64,000 bases of DNA from Branchiibius hedensis (GTDB taxonomy: Bacteria; Actinomycetota; Actinomycetes; Actinomycetales; Dermatophilaceae), in NCBI RefSeq assembly GCF_900108585.1, contig NZ_UESZ01000001.1:3596001-3660000 (forward strand). The letters are read 5' to 3'. The translations under genes and the position numbers were made by a program. Below the pieces are notes generated by a model, which worked only from the letters and a program-made list of their open reading frames with translations, made no database searches and had not been told where the DNA came from. Shown here piece after piece: positions 43,913-52,230 of this stretch (positions within the stretch are counted from its first letter, which is position 1; each line of letters opens with the position of its first letter).

Positions 43913-43935
43913 TTGGCGGGAAGCAGCGGCACGAG

Positions 43936-44808
43936 TCAGGCGGCGTAGGGGCGCGTCGCGATGCCGCCGACGCCGGGCCGGTAGGTGAAAACCGCTCCGG
44001 CCAGGGGCTGCTCACCATCGGGCACGTTCTCGCGGGTCGTGGTGATGAACAACGTGCGCAGGTCGACGCCGCCGAACGTGCACGCCGTGACATTGGTGAC
44101 CGGAAGTTCGACGACCTCGTCCAGCACACCAGCGGCTGTATAACGGTGCACTGCCGAGCCGCCGTAGAGCGCGACCCACACGCCGCCTTGCTCATCGACG
44201 CACAAGCCGTCCGGGAAGCCACCGACCGACACGAACCGCCGACGTCGGGTGAGCCCACCAGCCGAGGACCAGTCGAACACGTCGACCTGACCGGTGGGAG
44301 TGTCGTTGTAGTAAGCGAATTCGCCCTCCGGGGACCAGCACAACCCGTTGGAGATCGTGACCCCTTCGAGTACGGCGCGCGCGGCCCCATCGGTACCCAA
44401 TCGCCACAGCGTGCCTGCTCCGGGAGCCTGCGAGTAGGCCATCGTGCCGCAGTAGAAGTTGCCGTCCGGGTCGCAGCCGCCGTCGTTGAAGCGCAGGCCG
44501 GGGTCGGCCCACAGATCAGGCATCGGTGCGAGATCCACCAGTGCCGAGGACCGCCCCAGACTGAATCCGCGTTCCGTCGCCACGACCGCCCCACCCAGCG
44601 ATCGCGGTCGCAGTGCTGCGGCTACGCGACCCACGTGGACACGGGACACCGACCCGGACGGCGAAAGGGTGAGGACGTCGCCGGCCAGCAGGTCGACGTA
44701 CTTGAGGGCAGAAAACCCATCCCGCCCGAAGCCCGAATCCCACTCCGGCCACCACACCGGACCCTCGGCGTGGAACGCCTGCGGTGGCCCGACGGGTTCG
44801 GCGCGCAC
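43936..44808 (-). CDS. SMP-30/gluconolactonase-family protein
   Basis: 290 residues forming a six-bladed beta-propeller. Motifs are AEGPVWWPEW (metal-binding Glu), RFNDGGCDPDGNFYCGTMAY (Asn/Asp), TISNGLCWSPEGEFAYYNDT and GFPDGLCVDEQGGVWVALYGG (catalytic Asp), as in SMP-30/LRE lactonases. These hydrolyse sugar lactones such as L-arabinono- or gluconolactone using a divalent metal. The substrate cannot be told here. It lies 3 bp from the deformylase stop on the same strand and is probably co-transcribed. Confidence 0.88.
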   Translation of the reverse strand: MRAEPVGPPQAFHAEGPVWWPEWDSGFGRDGFSALKYVDLLAGDVLTLSPSGSVSRVHVGRVAAALRPRSLGGAVVATERGFSLGRSSALVDLAPMPDLWADPGLRFNDGGCDPDGNFYCGTMAYSQAPGAGTLWRLGTDGAARAVLEGVTISNGLCWSPEGEFAYYNDTPTGQVDVFDWSSAGGLTRRRRFVSVGGFPDGLCVDEQGGVWVALYGGSAVHRYTAAGVLDEVVELPVTNVTACTFGGVDLRTLFITTTRENVPDGEQPLAGAVFTYRPGVGGIATRPYAA

Positions 44809-44811
44809 GGC

Positions 44812-45387
44812 TCAGACGTCCTCGGCTTCGCCGGCCGCCGGGTCCCATTTGGACAGACCGCGCTCGGCCCACGCACGCCGTTTGATGTCCCGTCGCGCTT
44901 CGTCGCGGTAGCGGGGCGAGAGACGTTCGACGTAGAGGTGGCCGTCGAGGTGGTCGGTTTCGTGCTGCAACGCCCTCGCCAGCGTGCCACCGGTCGACTC
45001 GAGCACGACGGGATTCCCATCGAGGTCGGTGCCGGTCACCCGCGCCCAGTCCGAGCGAGCTGTGGGGTAGTGCTCACCGGGCACCGACAGGCATCCTTCG
45101 AGACCTTCGCGCGGGTCGGGATCGCCGGGCGGCACAGCGCCCTTCTCCAGCACGGGGTTGATCACGACGCCGCGATGCTGCACGTCGTCACCGTCCTCAC
45201 AGTCGAAGACGAAGATCCGCCAGCGCACGCCGACCTGGTTGGCGGCGAGCCCGACTCCGTTGGCGGCGTCCATGGTGTCGAACATGTCGGCGACCAAGGT
45301 GCGAATCTCCGGAGTGACTTCGCGGACCTTCTTGGTCGGTTGGTGCAACGCCTTGTGCCCGATAATCGTGATGGGCCGGACTGCCAT
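44812..45387 (-). CDS. def: Peptide deformylase
   Basis: 191 residues. The three PDF motifs are present: GVGLAANQVG (motif 1 with Gln), EGCLSVPGEH (motif 2 with metal-ligand Cys) and LQHETDHLDGHLY (motif 3 H-E-x-x-H). It removes the N-formyl group from nascent proteins. The long C-terminal tail rich in Arg/Lys/Trp is common in actinobacterial PDFs. The start MAVRPITIIGHKALH is standard. Confidence 0.97.
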   Translation of the reverse strand: MAVRPITIIGHKALHQPTKKVREVTPEIRTLVADMFDTMDAANGVGLAANQVGVRWRIFVFDCEDGDDVQHRGVVINPVLEKGAVPPGDPDPREGLEGCLSVPGEHYPTARSDWARVTGTDLDGNPVVLESTGGTLARALQHETDHLDGHLYVERLSPRYRDEARRDIKRRAWAERGLSKWDPAAGEAEDV

Positions 45388-45426
45388 GCGGGTCGTGCCT
45401 CCTGCTGGTGAACGATTCGGCGCTAG

Positions 45427-46317
45427 TCAATCACGCTCGTCGGGCTCGCTCGGGTCCCACCAAGGATTTCGCACCGCCTGCCGCGGCGGGGCATCCTCGC
45501 GGCTGACGTTCCACGCCTGTACCTCGGGGCTGAACTCGTGTGTCTCCAACGGCTGCGGACCGCGCAGGATTCGCTGTCGCAGTGAGCCCTTCGGCTCGGT
45601 GGCGGGGCGGGGTCGGTAGTCCGGCGATCGGCGTACGGGCACCTGGGTCGAGTCGTAACGATCGGCAGGGACGCGCGCCTGCGGCCGACTGTCCGTCGCC
45701 CGGTCGCCACGCACCCGAACCGTCACCGGGACGAGTTCCGGCGGCCGGATCCCGGGGCTGGTGATGTCGGGATCGTCGGCGAGGAACTGCGGCCGCGGGT
45801 CGTCATCAGGGTCGTGGGAGGTGAAGATCTGGTTGCACAACGTCTGATAGACCGCCTGCGGTTGCGGCACCCACTCGATGCGGTGCAGGGCCTGGTCCTG
45901 GCCGGCGCTCTCCATGATGAAGGTGCCGTAGCCCAGGGTGCGGCCCAGCGGTGAGCGGACGAACGACATGTCGGTGACCTTGCCCATCGGCATCATCATC
46001 GTGCGCCGGAACAACACACCCTGGCGCAGGATCAACCGTTTGTCGGTCGCCACGAACCAGTCGAAGCGTCGAGCAAGGACCTGCCACATCGCGTAGAAGA
46101 TGACGGTGTAGAGCAGGATCCAGCAGACGTTGACCAGACCGCCCCAATTGGCCGGCGCGAGGCTGTCGATCAGGAACGTGAGCACGATCGCGGTCAGGAT
46201 GCCGCCGACCATGCTGATCCAGCGGCTCCAGTGTTCGTGGGTGGCGACAACCACGTGCTCGGTGGGTAGCAGGACGTCTTTCAGCTGGCGCTGGGCCCGC
46301 GGGTCGACGAGCGACAT
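45427..46317 (-). CDS. PH-domain (bPH2) membrane protein
   Basis: 296 residues. Two adjacent membrane helices (about 33-50 and 60-82) precede a bacterial PH-like domain (FDWFVATDKRLILRQGVLFRRTMMMPMGKVTDMSFVRSPLGRTLGYGTFIMESAG), a typical YdbS/bPH2 signature. A long Pro/Arg-rich, probably disordered tail follows. The function of this family is unknown; membrane-associated scaffolding is a guess. The upstream small membrane-protein gene ends 12 bp before it and may be co-transcribed. Confidence 0.85.
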   Translation of the reverse strand: MSLVDPRAQRQLKDVLLPTEHVVVATHEHWSRWISMVGGILTAIVLTFLIDSLAPANWGGLVNVCWILLYTVIFYAMWQVLARRFDWFVATDKRLILRQGVLFRRTMMMPMGKVTDMSFVRSPLGRTLGYGTFIMESAGQDQALHRIEWVPQPQAVYQTLCNQIFTSHDPDDDPRPQFLADDPDITSPGIRPPELVPVTVRVRGDRATDSRPQARVPADRYDSTQVPVRRSPDYRPRPATEPKGSLRQRILRGPQPLETHEFSPEVQAWNVSREDAPPRQAVRNPWWDPSEPDERD

Positions 46318-46329
46318 GGCCCGGACCGC

Positions 46330-46503
46330 TCAGCCGTGCAGGACTTTGTTGAAGAAGTCCACGATGCCGTGGAACCCTGCCACGATCATGTTCCGCACCG
46401 TGTGGACGACGTCGGCGGCCTGCTGCGGACTCTGCACGATCGCGTAGATCACGAAGGCAACCACCAGCAGCACCAGCAACTTCTTGGCGTTCGCGACGGC
46501 CAT
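46330..46503 (-). CDS. 57-residue single-helix membrane protein
   Basis: Starts at ATG 46503 with GGAG 6 nt upstream: MAVANAKKLLVLLVVAFVIYAIV, one membrane helix, then an amphipathic helix (TVRNMIVAGFHGIVDFFNKVL). It ends 12 bp before the PH-domain gene. The family is unrecognised, but the good ribosome site and coding bias support it. Confidence 0.65.
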   Translation of the reverse strand: MAVANAKKLLVLLVVAFVIYAIVQSPQQAADVVHTVRNMIVAGFHGIVDFFNKVLHG

Positions 46504-46604
46504 AGTGATCTCCGGGTTGACGGGTGCAGCAAGAATAAGCGCGGTTGCGCCACCGCTCAGTGTGCCAGAAGTGACGCCTGTGACTGCTGTGAAAGGGCTT
46601 CGGA

Positions 46605-47549
46605 GTGTCGGAATCATCGTTGAGTGATGCCCTGGAGGCGGCAACCCGCGGGGTTCCGGTGGCGCAGTTGACCGCCGCCGTGCGCCGGTTGAGCGACCGC
46701 TACCGACAGGAGTCACCCGCGTCCGCGCCGCTGATGGCGTCCGCGATCGACGTCGTGGCCTACGCGGCGTACCGGATGCCCGCGACGTACGCCGCGTGCC
46801 ACGCTGCGTTGTCTTCCCTGCCTACCGAGGTGGTCGTCTCGTCCGTCCTCGATCTCGGTGGCGGGACCGGCGCCGCGGCCTGGGCGGTGGACTCGCTCTG
46901 GCCTGGTGCGCGTACGACGATCGCTGAGCAGGTGCCCGCCGCTCGCTCGTTGGCGTTGGACTTGGCAGCCGGCGGCCCGGCGGTCGCGGCGGTGCCGTGG
47001 CGCTTGGGGGAGTCGCTCGCGGTGAGCGCGGACCTGGTGACGGCCTCCTACGTGCTATCGGAATTGACTGATGTGCAACAGGATTCGTTGGTTTCGGTGG
47101 CGTTGTCTCACGCCCGATGGGCCGTGCTGCTGATCGAGCCTGGGACGCCCGGTGGCTATCAACGGATCCTGCGGGCGCGCTCGCAGGTGCTGCAAGCCGG
47201 GTGGCAGATCGCGGCGCCGTGTCCGCATGCTCTGGGCTGCCCACTGGTCGCACCCGACTGGTGTCACTTCGCGGTGCGGGTGCCCCGATCGTCGCTACAC
47301 CGGCAGGTCAAGGGCGGCGAGTTGTCCTACGAGGACGAGAAGTTCAGCTACCTGCTGGCCGTTGCGCGCGATGTCGCGGTGCCGGAGCCGTCGGCTCGCG
47401 TGCTGCGGCATCCGGTGAAACGCAAGGGCTTGGTGGAGTTGACGTTGTGCCGGCCGGACGGCTCTGCCGGTCGCGAGATCGTGTCGAAGAAGCAGGGACC
47501 TCGGTATCGCGCGGCTCGCGACGTGGACTGGGGCGACAACTTCGTCTGA
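46605..47549 (+). CDS. Rsm22-family ribosome-associated methyltransferase-like protein
   Basis: 314 residues from GTG 46605. The SAM-binding Rossmann motif is VLDLGGGTGAAAWA (about 82-95). The C-terminal half has the Rsm22/METTL17 cysteine set: CPHALGCPLVAPDWCHF (about 203-220) and a later Cys in LTLCRPDG, followed by RSSLHRQVKGGELSYEDEKFSYLL. In mitochondrial METTL17 the cysteines bind an Fe-S cluster and the protein assists small-subunit assembly; a similar role here is inference. Monocistronic. Confidence 0.9.
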   Translation: MSESSLSDALEAATRGVPVAQLTAAVRRLSDRYRQESPASAPLMASAIDVVAYAAYRMPATYAACHAALSSLPTEVVVSSVLDLGGGTGAAAWAVDSLWPGARTTIAEQVPAARSLALDLAAGGPAVAAVPWRLGESLAVSADLVTASYVLSELTDVQQDSLVSVALSHARWAVLLIEPGTPGGYQRILRARSQVLQAGWQIAAPCPHALGCPLVAPDWCHFAVRVPRSSLHRQVKGGELSYEDEKFSYLLAVARDVAVPEPSARVLRHPVKRKGLVELTLCRPDGSAGREIVSKKQGPRYRAARDVDWGDNFV

Positions 47550-47556
47550 GCTTGGT

Positions 47557-47617
47557 CCCAAAGAAGTGTTTGACAGTTCCGCCTGGCTGGGGGCAGACTC
47601 TCAAACATGTCTTTGGG
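47557..47617. promoter_or_regulatory. Long inverted repeat spanning the ArsR-type start codon
   Basis: Left arm CCCAAAGAAGTGTTTGA (47557-47573) and right arm TCAAACATGTCTTTGGG (47601-47617) match at 15 of 17 positions. The right arm includes the ATG at 47607. A TTGACA lies at 47570-47575 with CAGACT 18 bp later, suggesting a nearly leaderless promoter under autorepression by the ArsR-type protein. Confidence 0.6.
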
Positions 47618-48140
47618 AGATGCTGGCGACGAGCGGCAGCGATCGTCATTGCGCGCGATGGCTCATCCGCTGCGATTGCGGATGCTGTCGTTGCTCACCG
47701 GGGCCGAACTCAGTGCCAGCGAGGTCGCCCGAGAACTCGAGATCACCCAGGCCAACGCCAGCTACCACCTGAGAGCCCTCGTCAAAGCGGGTTATCTGAT
47801 CGAGGCCGGCACACAGAAGGTCCGCGGTGGGGTGGCCAAGAAGTACCGCTATATCGCCGGTGAGATGCCGGCGGACCGTCGCCGCCACGAGCCGACCGAG
47901 GCAGACTTCGAACTCTGGCTCGCGGCACACCAGGCCGAGTTGCGGCGGCGGTTGCTGGAGCGCTCCGCGGCCATCTTCGACGCGGACGCCGAGGTATGGC
48001 TCGACCCCGGTGACTGGGAGCGCGCCCGCGAACTGGTGCAGCAGGCCTCGCTGTTGGTGCACCAGCAGGCCAAGCCGCCGCGCAGCGAGGGCACCAAGCG
48101 CGTCAACTTCATGGCGATCCTCTTCGAGATGACGTCGTGA
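47607..48140 (+). CDS. ArsR-type winged-helix regulator of an MFS exporter
   Basis: 177 residues. The N-terminal winged HTH (SLRAMAHPLRLRMLSLLTGAELSASEVARELEITQANASYHLRALVKAGYLIEAG) is typical of ArsR-like regulators lacking metal-ligand cysteines. A helical C-terminal domain of about 90 residues probably senses an organic ligand. It overlaps the MFS gene by 4 bp (GTGA). The start ATG lies within a 17-bp-arm inverted repeat, a likely operator, so the pair looks like a self-regulated drug-efflux module. Confidence 0.9.
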   Translation: MSLGDAGDERQRSSLRAMAHPLRLRMLSLLTGAELSASEVARELEITQANASYHLRALVKAGYLIEAGTQKVRGGVAKKYRYIAGEMPADRRRHEPTEADFELWLAAHQAELRRRLLERSAAIFDADAEVWLDPGDWERARELVQQASLLVHQQAKPPRSEGTKRVNFMAILFEMTS

Positions 48141-49390
48141 GGGGCAGCGCAAAACTCGGCGTACTGCGACATCGGCAGTTCCGCTGGTTCTTCGCCTCGG
48201 GGGTGACCAACACCCTCGGCAGCATGATGACGCCGATCGCGCTGGCGTTCGCGGTGCTGTCGATCGACAACTCGGCGGGTGCACTGGCGAAGGTGCTGGC
48301 GGTGGAGATGACCGCCAACATCATCTTCGTTCTGTTCGGGGGAGTCGTCTCCGACCGGCTGCCGCGGCGTCTGGTGCTGCAGACCTGCCGGATCGCGATG
48401 GCCATCGTGCTGGGTGCCCTGGCGGCACTGATGTTCACCGGGCACGCGACCATCGGCTGGTTCATGCTGCTGGGCGGACTTGCCGGCGGCATCAGCGCCT
48501 TCTCGATGCCTGCACTGCAGGGGATCGTCCCGCAACTGGTGCCCGCAGGAGAGCTGCAGGAAGCCAACGCGCTGATGTCCTTCGTGCGCAACGGGTCCAA
48601 CTTCCTCGGCCCAGCGCTCGGCAGTGCTCTGGTCGTGGCGGGCGGTCCGCAGTGGGCGTTCGTGATCGACGCGCTGACCTTCGTGGCCAGCAGCCTGCTG
48701 TTGCTCCCGGTGAGCCTGCCGCCACCGGCCAAGGGCGCCACCAGCTTCATCGCCGACCTGCGCACCGGGTGGGGTGAGTTCCGCTCTCGCACCTGGCTGT
48801 GGGTGATCGTGCTGGCGTTCTCCGTCCTCAACGCCATCCAGTCCGGTGCCATCGGGGTGCTGGGCCCGGTCATCGCCAAGAACCACGACTCGCTGGGGAT
48901 CAAAGGCTGGGGTCTGGTCCTGAGTGCCGAAGCTGTCGGCATGTTGCTGATGTCGTTGGTGCTGTTGAGGATTCGGCTGAACCGGCCGCTGCTCAGCGGC
49001 ATGCTCGGCATCAGTCTCTTCAGCGTTGTCATCCTGATGCTCGGGCTGGACCCGATGACGATCCCGTTGATGGCGGTCGCCTTCATCGGCGGAGCGGGGA
49101 TCGAGACCTTCGGCACCGGCTGGAACGTGGCGATGATGCAGAACGTGCCGGGCGACGTACTCTCCCGGGTCGTCAGCTACGACATGCTCGGCTCGTTCGT
49201 TGCGATGCCGGTCGGCATGTTGCTCTTCGGCTGGTTGGCGACGGTCGCGCCGACCGAAACCGTCCTGGTCGTCGCCGGAATCGTCTATGCCGCAGTGGCG
49301 CTGAGCACGCTGCTGGTGCCGTCGGTGCGAAACCTTCGCCAGCGCAGCGACGAGTCAGCCACGCAAGCCGCGCTCAGCCTGCCAGACTGA
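48137..49390 (+). CDS. MFS exporter (enterobactin-exporter/drug type)
   Basis: 417 residues, 12 predicted membrane helices. The loop FGGVVSDRLPRRLVLQ is the MFS A-motif and FVRNGSNFLGPALGSALVV matches the EntS/DrugH+ (MFS_3) branch. GTG 48137 overlaps the regulator stop. It probably extrudes a drug or siderophore-like molecule sensed by the upstream regulator. The thioesterase gene begins 6 bp after the stop and may be the third gene of the transcript. Confidence 0.9.
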   Translation: MRGSAKLGVLRHRQFRWFFASGVTNTLGSMMTPIALAFAVLSIDNSAGALAKVLAVEMTANIIFVLFGGVVSDRLPRRLVLQTCRIAMAIVLGALAALMFTGHATIGWFMLLGGLAGGISAFSMPALQGIVPQLVPAGELQEANALMSFVRNGSNFLGPALGSALVVAGGPQWAFVIDALTFVASSLLLLPVSLPPPAKGATSFIADLRTGWGEFRSRTWLWVIVLAFSVLNAIQSGAIGVLGPVIAKNHDSLGIKGWGLVLSAEAVGMLLMSLVLLRIRLNRPLLSGMLGISLFSVVILMLGLDPMTIPLMAVAFIGGAGIETFGTGWNVAMMQNVPGDVLSRVVSYDMLGSFVAMPVGMLLFGWLATVAPTETVLVVAGIVYAAVALSTLLVPSVRNLRQRSDESATQAALSLPD

Positions 49391-49395
49391 CCGCT

Positions 49396-49893
49396 ATGCC
49401 CGAAGTGAGCCAGCCCGAAGCGCCGCGACATGCGTTGTCGATGACGGTGCTGATGACTCCGCAGTACGCCAACTTCAGCGGCAACGTGCACGGCGGCCAC
49501 ATCCTCAAGATGCTCGACGAGGTCGCCTATGCGTGCGCGAGCAAATACGCGCGGCAGTACGTGGTCACGTTGTCGGTCGATCGGGTGGTCTTCCGCGAAC
49601 CGATCCACGTGGGTGAACTCGTCACCTTCGACGCCGGGATCAACTACGTCGGTCGCACCTCAATGGAGGTCGGCATCCGGGTGACCACGGAAAACGTTGC
49701 GACACAGAGCATCCGGCACACGAACACCTGCTACTTCACGATGGTGGCGCTGGACGCGGACAGGCGACCGATCGCCGTACCGCCCTTCGAGCCGGTCAGC
49801 GAGGTCGAGAAGCGGCGCTGGAACGACGCGCTCCGCCGCCGCCGCATCACTCAGGACGTGGAGCAGGCGCTCGATCAGTCGACCACGCCGTAA
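49396..49893 (+). CDS. Hotdog-fold acyl-CoA thioesterase
   Basis: 165 residues from ATG 49396. YciA/BACH-type motifs: [28 protein letters not shown] (catalytic Asp in the helix), [23 protein letters not shown] and [12 protein letters not shown]. It hydrolyses acyl-CoAs. The earlier in-frame sequence is a shadow of the MFS gene. Its last 19 bp overlap the convergent upp gene. Confidence 0.9.
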   Translation: MPEVSQPEAPRHALSMTVLMTPQYANFSGNVHGGHILKMLDEVAYACASKYARQYVVTLSVDRVVFREPIHVGELVTFDAGINYVGRTSMEVGIRVTTENVATQSIRHTNTCYFTMVALDADRRPIAVPPFEPVSEVEKRRWNDALRRRRITQDVEQALDQSTTP

Positions 49894-50516
49894 AGCCGGT
49901 CGCCCGCGTCACCCAGCCCCGGCACGATGTAGCCGTGCTCGTTGAGGCGCTCATCCACCGCCCCGGTCACCAACGTGATCGGGATCGTCAGGTCGGCCAA
50001 CTCCTCCGCGACGGCATCGATCCCTTCTGGCGCGGACAGCAACGTCACGGCAGTGATGTCGTCCGCGCCGCGCTCGGCCAGGTATCGGATCGCCATCGCC
50101 AGCGTGCCGCCGGTCGCCAGCATCGGGTCGAGCACGTAACACTGCCGCCCGGTCAGCACATCGGGCAGCCGGTTGGCGTAGGTGATCGCCTGCAACGTCT
50201 CCTCGTCGCGCTGCATCCCCAGGAAGCCGACCTCGGCCGACGGCAGCAGTCGCACCATGCCATCGAGCATGCCCAGGCCGGCGCGCAACACCGGCACGAC
50301 CAGCGGCTTGGGGTTGCTCAGCTTGATCCCGGTGGTCGGGGCGACCGGAGTCACGATGTCCTTGGGTTCGACGCGCACCTCGCGGGTGGCTTCGTAGGCC
50401 AGCAGCGTGACCAGTTCGTCGGCCAGCCGACGGAACGTCGGGCTGTCGGTCTCCTTGTCGCGCAAGTAGGTCAGTTTGTGGGCGATCAGCGGGTGATTGG
50501 CGACGAGGACGCGCAT
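49875..50516 (-). CDS. upp: Uracil phosphoribosyltransferase
   Basis: 213 residues from ATG 50516 ([20 protein letters not shown]). PRPP loop [19 protein letters not shown] (about 130-148) and uracil-binding [12 protein letters not shown] near the C-terminus are standard for UPRTase. It salvages uracil to UMP. In-frame sequence upstream to 50741 is not UPRTase. It is divergent from tadA. Confidence 0.96.
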   Translation of the reverse strand: MRVLVANHPLIAHKLTYLRDKETDSPTFRRLADELVTLLAYEATREVRVEPKDIVTPVAPTTGIKLSNPKPLVVPVLRAGLGMLDGMVRLLPSAEVGFLGMQRDEETLQAITYANRLPDVLTGRQCYVLDPMLATGGTLAMAIRYLAERGADDITAVTLLSAPEGIDAVAEELADLTIPITLVTGAVDERLNEHGYIVPGLGDAGDRLYGVVD

Positions 50517-50628
50517 GCCTGAGACTCTACTTGTGAGCGCCGACCGAGCCGAGGAAGCCGAGCGGAGCGGACGCCGCGCGTCGTCAGTGCGAGGGGAGGG
50601 TAGAGGCGCGACCCGAGGACTTGTGGAC

Positions 50629-51084
50629 GTGTCGCCGTACGCCGATTGGCTGGGTCTCGCATTGGACCAGGCTCGCGTCGCGCTCACCACCGATGACGTC
50701 CCGGTGGGCGCGGTCATCGTCGACGCCGGCGGTGGCGTCATCGGAGTGGGCCCGAATCGCCGTGTGGCAGACGCGGATCCGCTGGCGCATGCCGAGATCG
50801 TTGCGATCCGGGCAGCGGCTGCGACACTGGGGCATTACCGGCTCGATGACTGCACGATCGCGGTCACGCTCGAACCATGCCTGATGTGCGCCGGGGCGAT
50901 CATGCAGTCGCGGATCTCGCACATCGTCTTCGGTGCGTGGGATCCCAAGGCCGGCGCGTGTGGCAGCGCCTGGGACGTCATCGCGCAGAACCCGTCACCG
51001 CACCGGGTGGACGCAGTCGGTGGGATCCGGCAGGCCGAGTGCGCGCAGATTCTCACCGATTTCTTCCGCGCGCGGCGCAGGTGA
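50629..51084 (+). CDS. tadA: tRNA-specific adenosine deaminase
   Basis: About 151 residues from GTG 50629, nine bases after GAGGA; GTG 50623 or longer in-frame starts are possible but run into upp. Zinc-deaminase motifs: [12 protein letters not shown] (H-A-E with catalytic Glu) and [17 protein letters not shown] (P-C-x-x-C). TadA converts A34 to inosine in tRNA-Arg(ACG), which is encoded at 42.6 kb. Confidence 0.93.
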   Translation: MSPYADWLGLALDQARVALTTDDVPVGAVIVDAGGGVIGVGPNRRVADADPLAHAEIVAIRAAAATLGHYRLDDCTIAVTLEPCLMCAGAIMQSRISHIVFGAWDPKAGACGSAWDVIAQNPSPHRVDAVGGIRQAECAQILTDFFRARRR

Positions 51085-51088
51085 GGCC

Positions 51089-51970
51089 CTACTCCTGCCA
51101 GGGGTAGAACGGCGGCATGTCGCTGGACGTGCGACCGGTGAACTCGGTGTCGCGCTTCTCCAAGAACGCGCGCACGCCTTCCTCGCCGTCGGCGAAACTG
51201 GTGTAGTACATCGCCAGGGAGTCGATCCGGTGCGCTTCGATCGGGTGCGGCTGCGCACTGTTGCGGTACATCATCTGCCGGGTCAACGCGATACCGACCG
51301 GCGAGCGGCCGTCGATGAACGTGCGCGCCAGGGCGTACGCCGCGGGCAGCAGTTGGTCGGGTTCGTGCAGGGAGCGGACCAAGCCACCCGCCAAGGCTTC
51401 GTCGGGGGAGAGGATGTCCGCGGCGTACGTCCATTCCAGGGCGCGGGAGATGCCCACGATGCGCGGCAGGAACCACGACGAGGTGGCCTCGGGCACGATC
51501 CCCAGGCGACCGAAGACGAATCCGATCCGCGCCTTGGTGGAGGCCAGGCGGATGTCCATCGGCAGCGTCATGGTCGCGCCGATGCCGACGGCGGCGCCGT
51601 TGATCGCGGCGATCACGGGTTTGGTGCACGCGTAGATCGCCAGCGAGACGCGGCCGCCGGTGTCGCGGACACCTTCGAAGATCACCGGGTCGTCCAGGCG
51701 CTCGGTCAGGTCCTGCACGGTCGGCGCAAGCCCCGGGGTGAGGCCGAAGACGTTGCCCTCCTTGGTCAGGTCCATGCCGGCGCAGAACGCCCGGCCGGCG
51801 CCGGTGACCACCACGACGCGGGTCTCATCGTCGGTGCTGGCGCGGGTGAAGGCGTCGACCAGCTCGTTCGCCATCGTGACGGTGAAGGAGTTCAACTGCT
51901 CGGGCCGGTTGAGGGTCAGCGTGCAGATCCCGTCCACGACGCTGTAGTCCAGGGTTTCGTAATCGCTCAC
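51089..51970 (-). CDS. Enoyl-CoA hydratase/isomerase family protein
   Basis: About 293 residues from GTG 51970 (VSDYETLDYSVVDGICTLTLNRPEQLNSF). Crotonase landmarks: GAGRAFCAGMDL (oxyanion hole) and KPVIAAINGAAVGIGATMTLPMDIRLAS. The GRLGIVPEATSSWFLPRIVG segment has the Glu of the enoyl-CoA hydratase type. It acts on an enoyl-CoA in beta-oxidation or a related path; the exact substrate is unknown. It is convergent with tadA and divergent from the riboswitch operon. Confidence 0.9.
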   Translation of the reverse strand: MSDYETLDYSVVDGICTLTLNRPEQLNSFTVTMANELVDAFTRASTDDETRVVVVTGAGRAFCAGMDLTKEGNVFGLTPGLAPTVQDLTERLDDPVIFEGVRDTGGRVSLAIYACTKPVIAAINGAAVGIGATMTLPMDIRLASTKARIGFVFGRLGIVPEATSSWFLPRIVGISRALEWTYAADILSPDEALAGGLVRSLHEPDQLLPAAYALARTFIDGRSPVGIALTRQMMYRNSAQPHPIEAHRIDSLAMYYTSFADGEEGVRAFLEKRDTEFTGRTSSDMPPFYPWQE

Positions 51971-52035
51971 GGATCGATCATCGCGCACGGCTGACCTGCG
52001 GAGTTGACGGGCCACGGAATCAATGTCTACTCTCC

Positions 52036-52165
52036 CGATAGGCATTGAGCGTCGACGACAAGCCCTGGCTGGTCGACCAGCAACCCTCGTTCCGCGGTGG
52101 GGTGCTCCAGGTGAAAGCCCGGCCCGTTAGCGAACCCCGCGCGGGCAAGCGCATTGACGCTGGCC
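52036..52165 (+). promoter_or_regulatory. SAM riboswitch (SAM-IV / SAM-I-IV type) leader
   Basis: The leader contains the core of actinobacterial SAM-IV aptamers: ATTGAGCG, then GACAAGCCCTGGCTGG, CAGCAACCCTCGTTCCGCGG, TGGGGTGCTCCAGGTGAAAG. P1 can form between GGC 52041 and GCC 52117, P2 between the two GTCGAC blocks (52051 and 52072), and P3 between CCC 52084 and GGGG 52099. A 3' GCGGGCAAGCGC (52141) fits the distal pseudoknot. SAM binding should switch off the amino-acid ABC operon starting at 52231. Class and exact ends are uncertain. Confidence 0.75.
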
Positions 52166-52230
52166 CCGGCCCGCGTCACGAAGGTCGTCGGCTGAGGCCG
52201 TGGCCTTCGGTGAACCCGTTGGAGTCGTCC

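Noticed and set aside
43879-45411. 510-codon plus-strand frame opposite the SMP-30 and deformylase genes
   Set aside because: It is antisense to two clearly homologous genes and has no own motifs.
52045-52230. In-frame 62-codon N-terminal extension of the amino-acid permease
   Set aside because: It passes through the riboswitch-like leader and has no permease homology; ATG 52231 has a good ribosome site.
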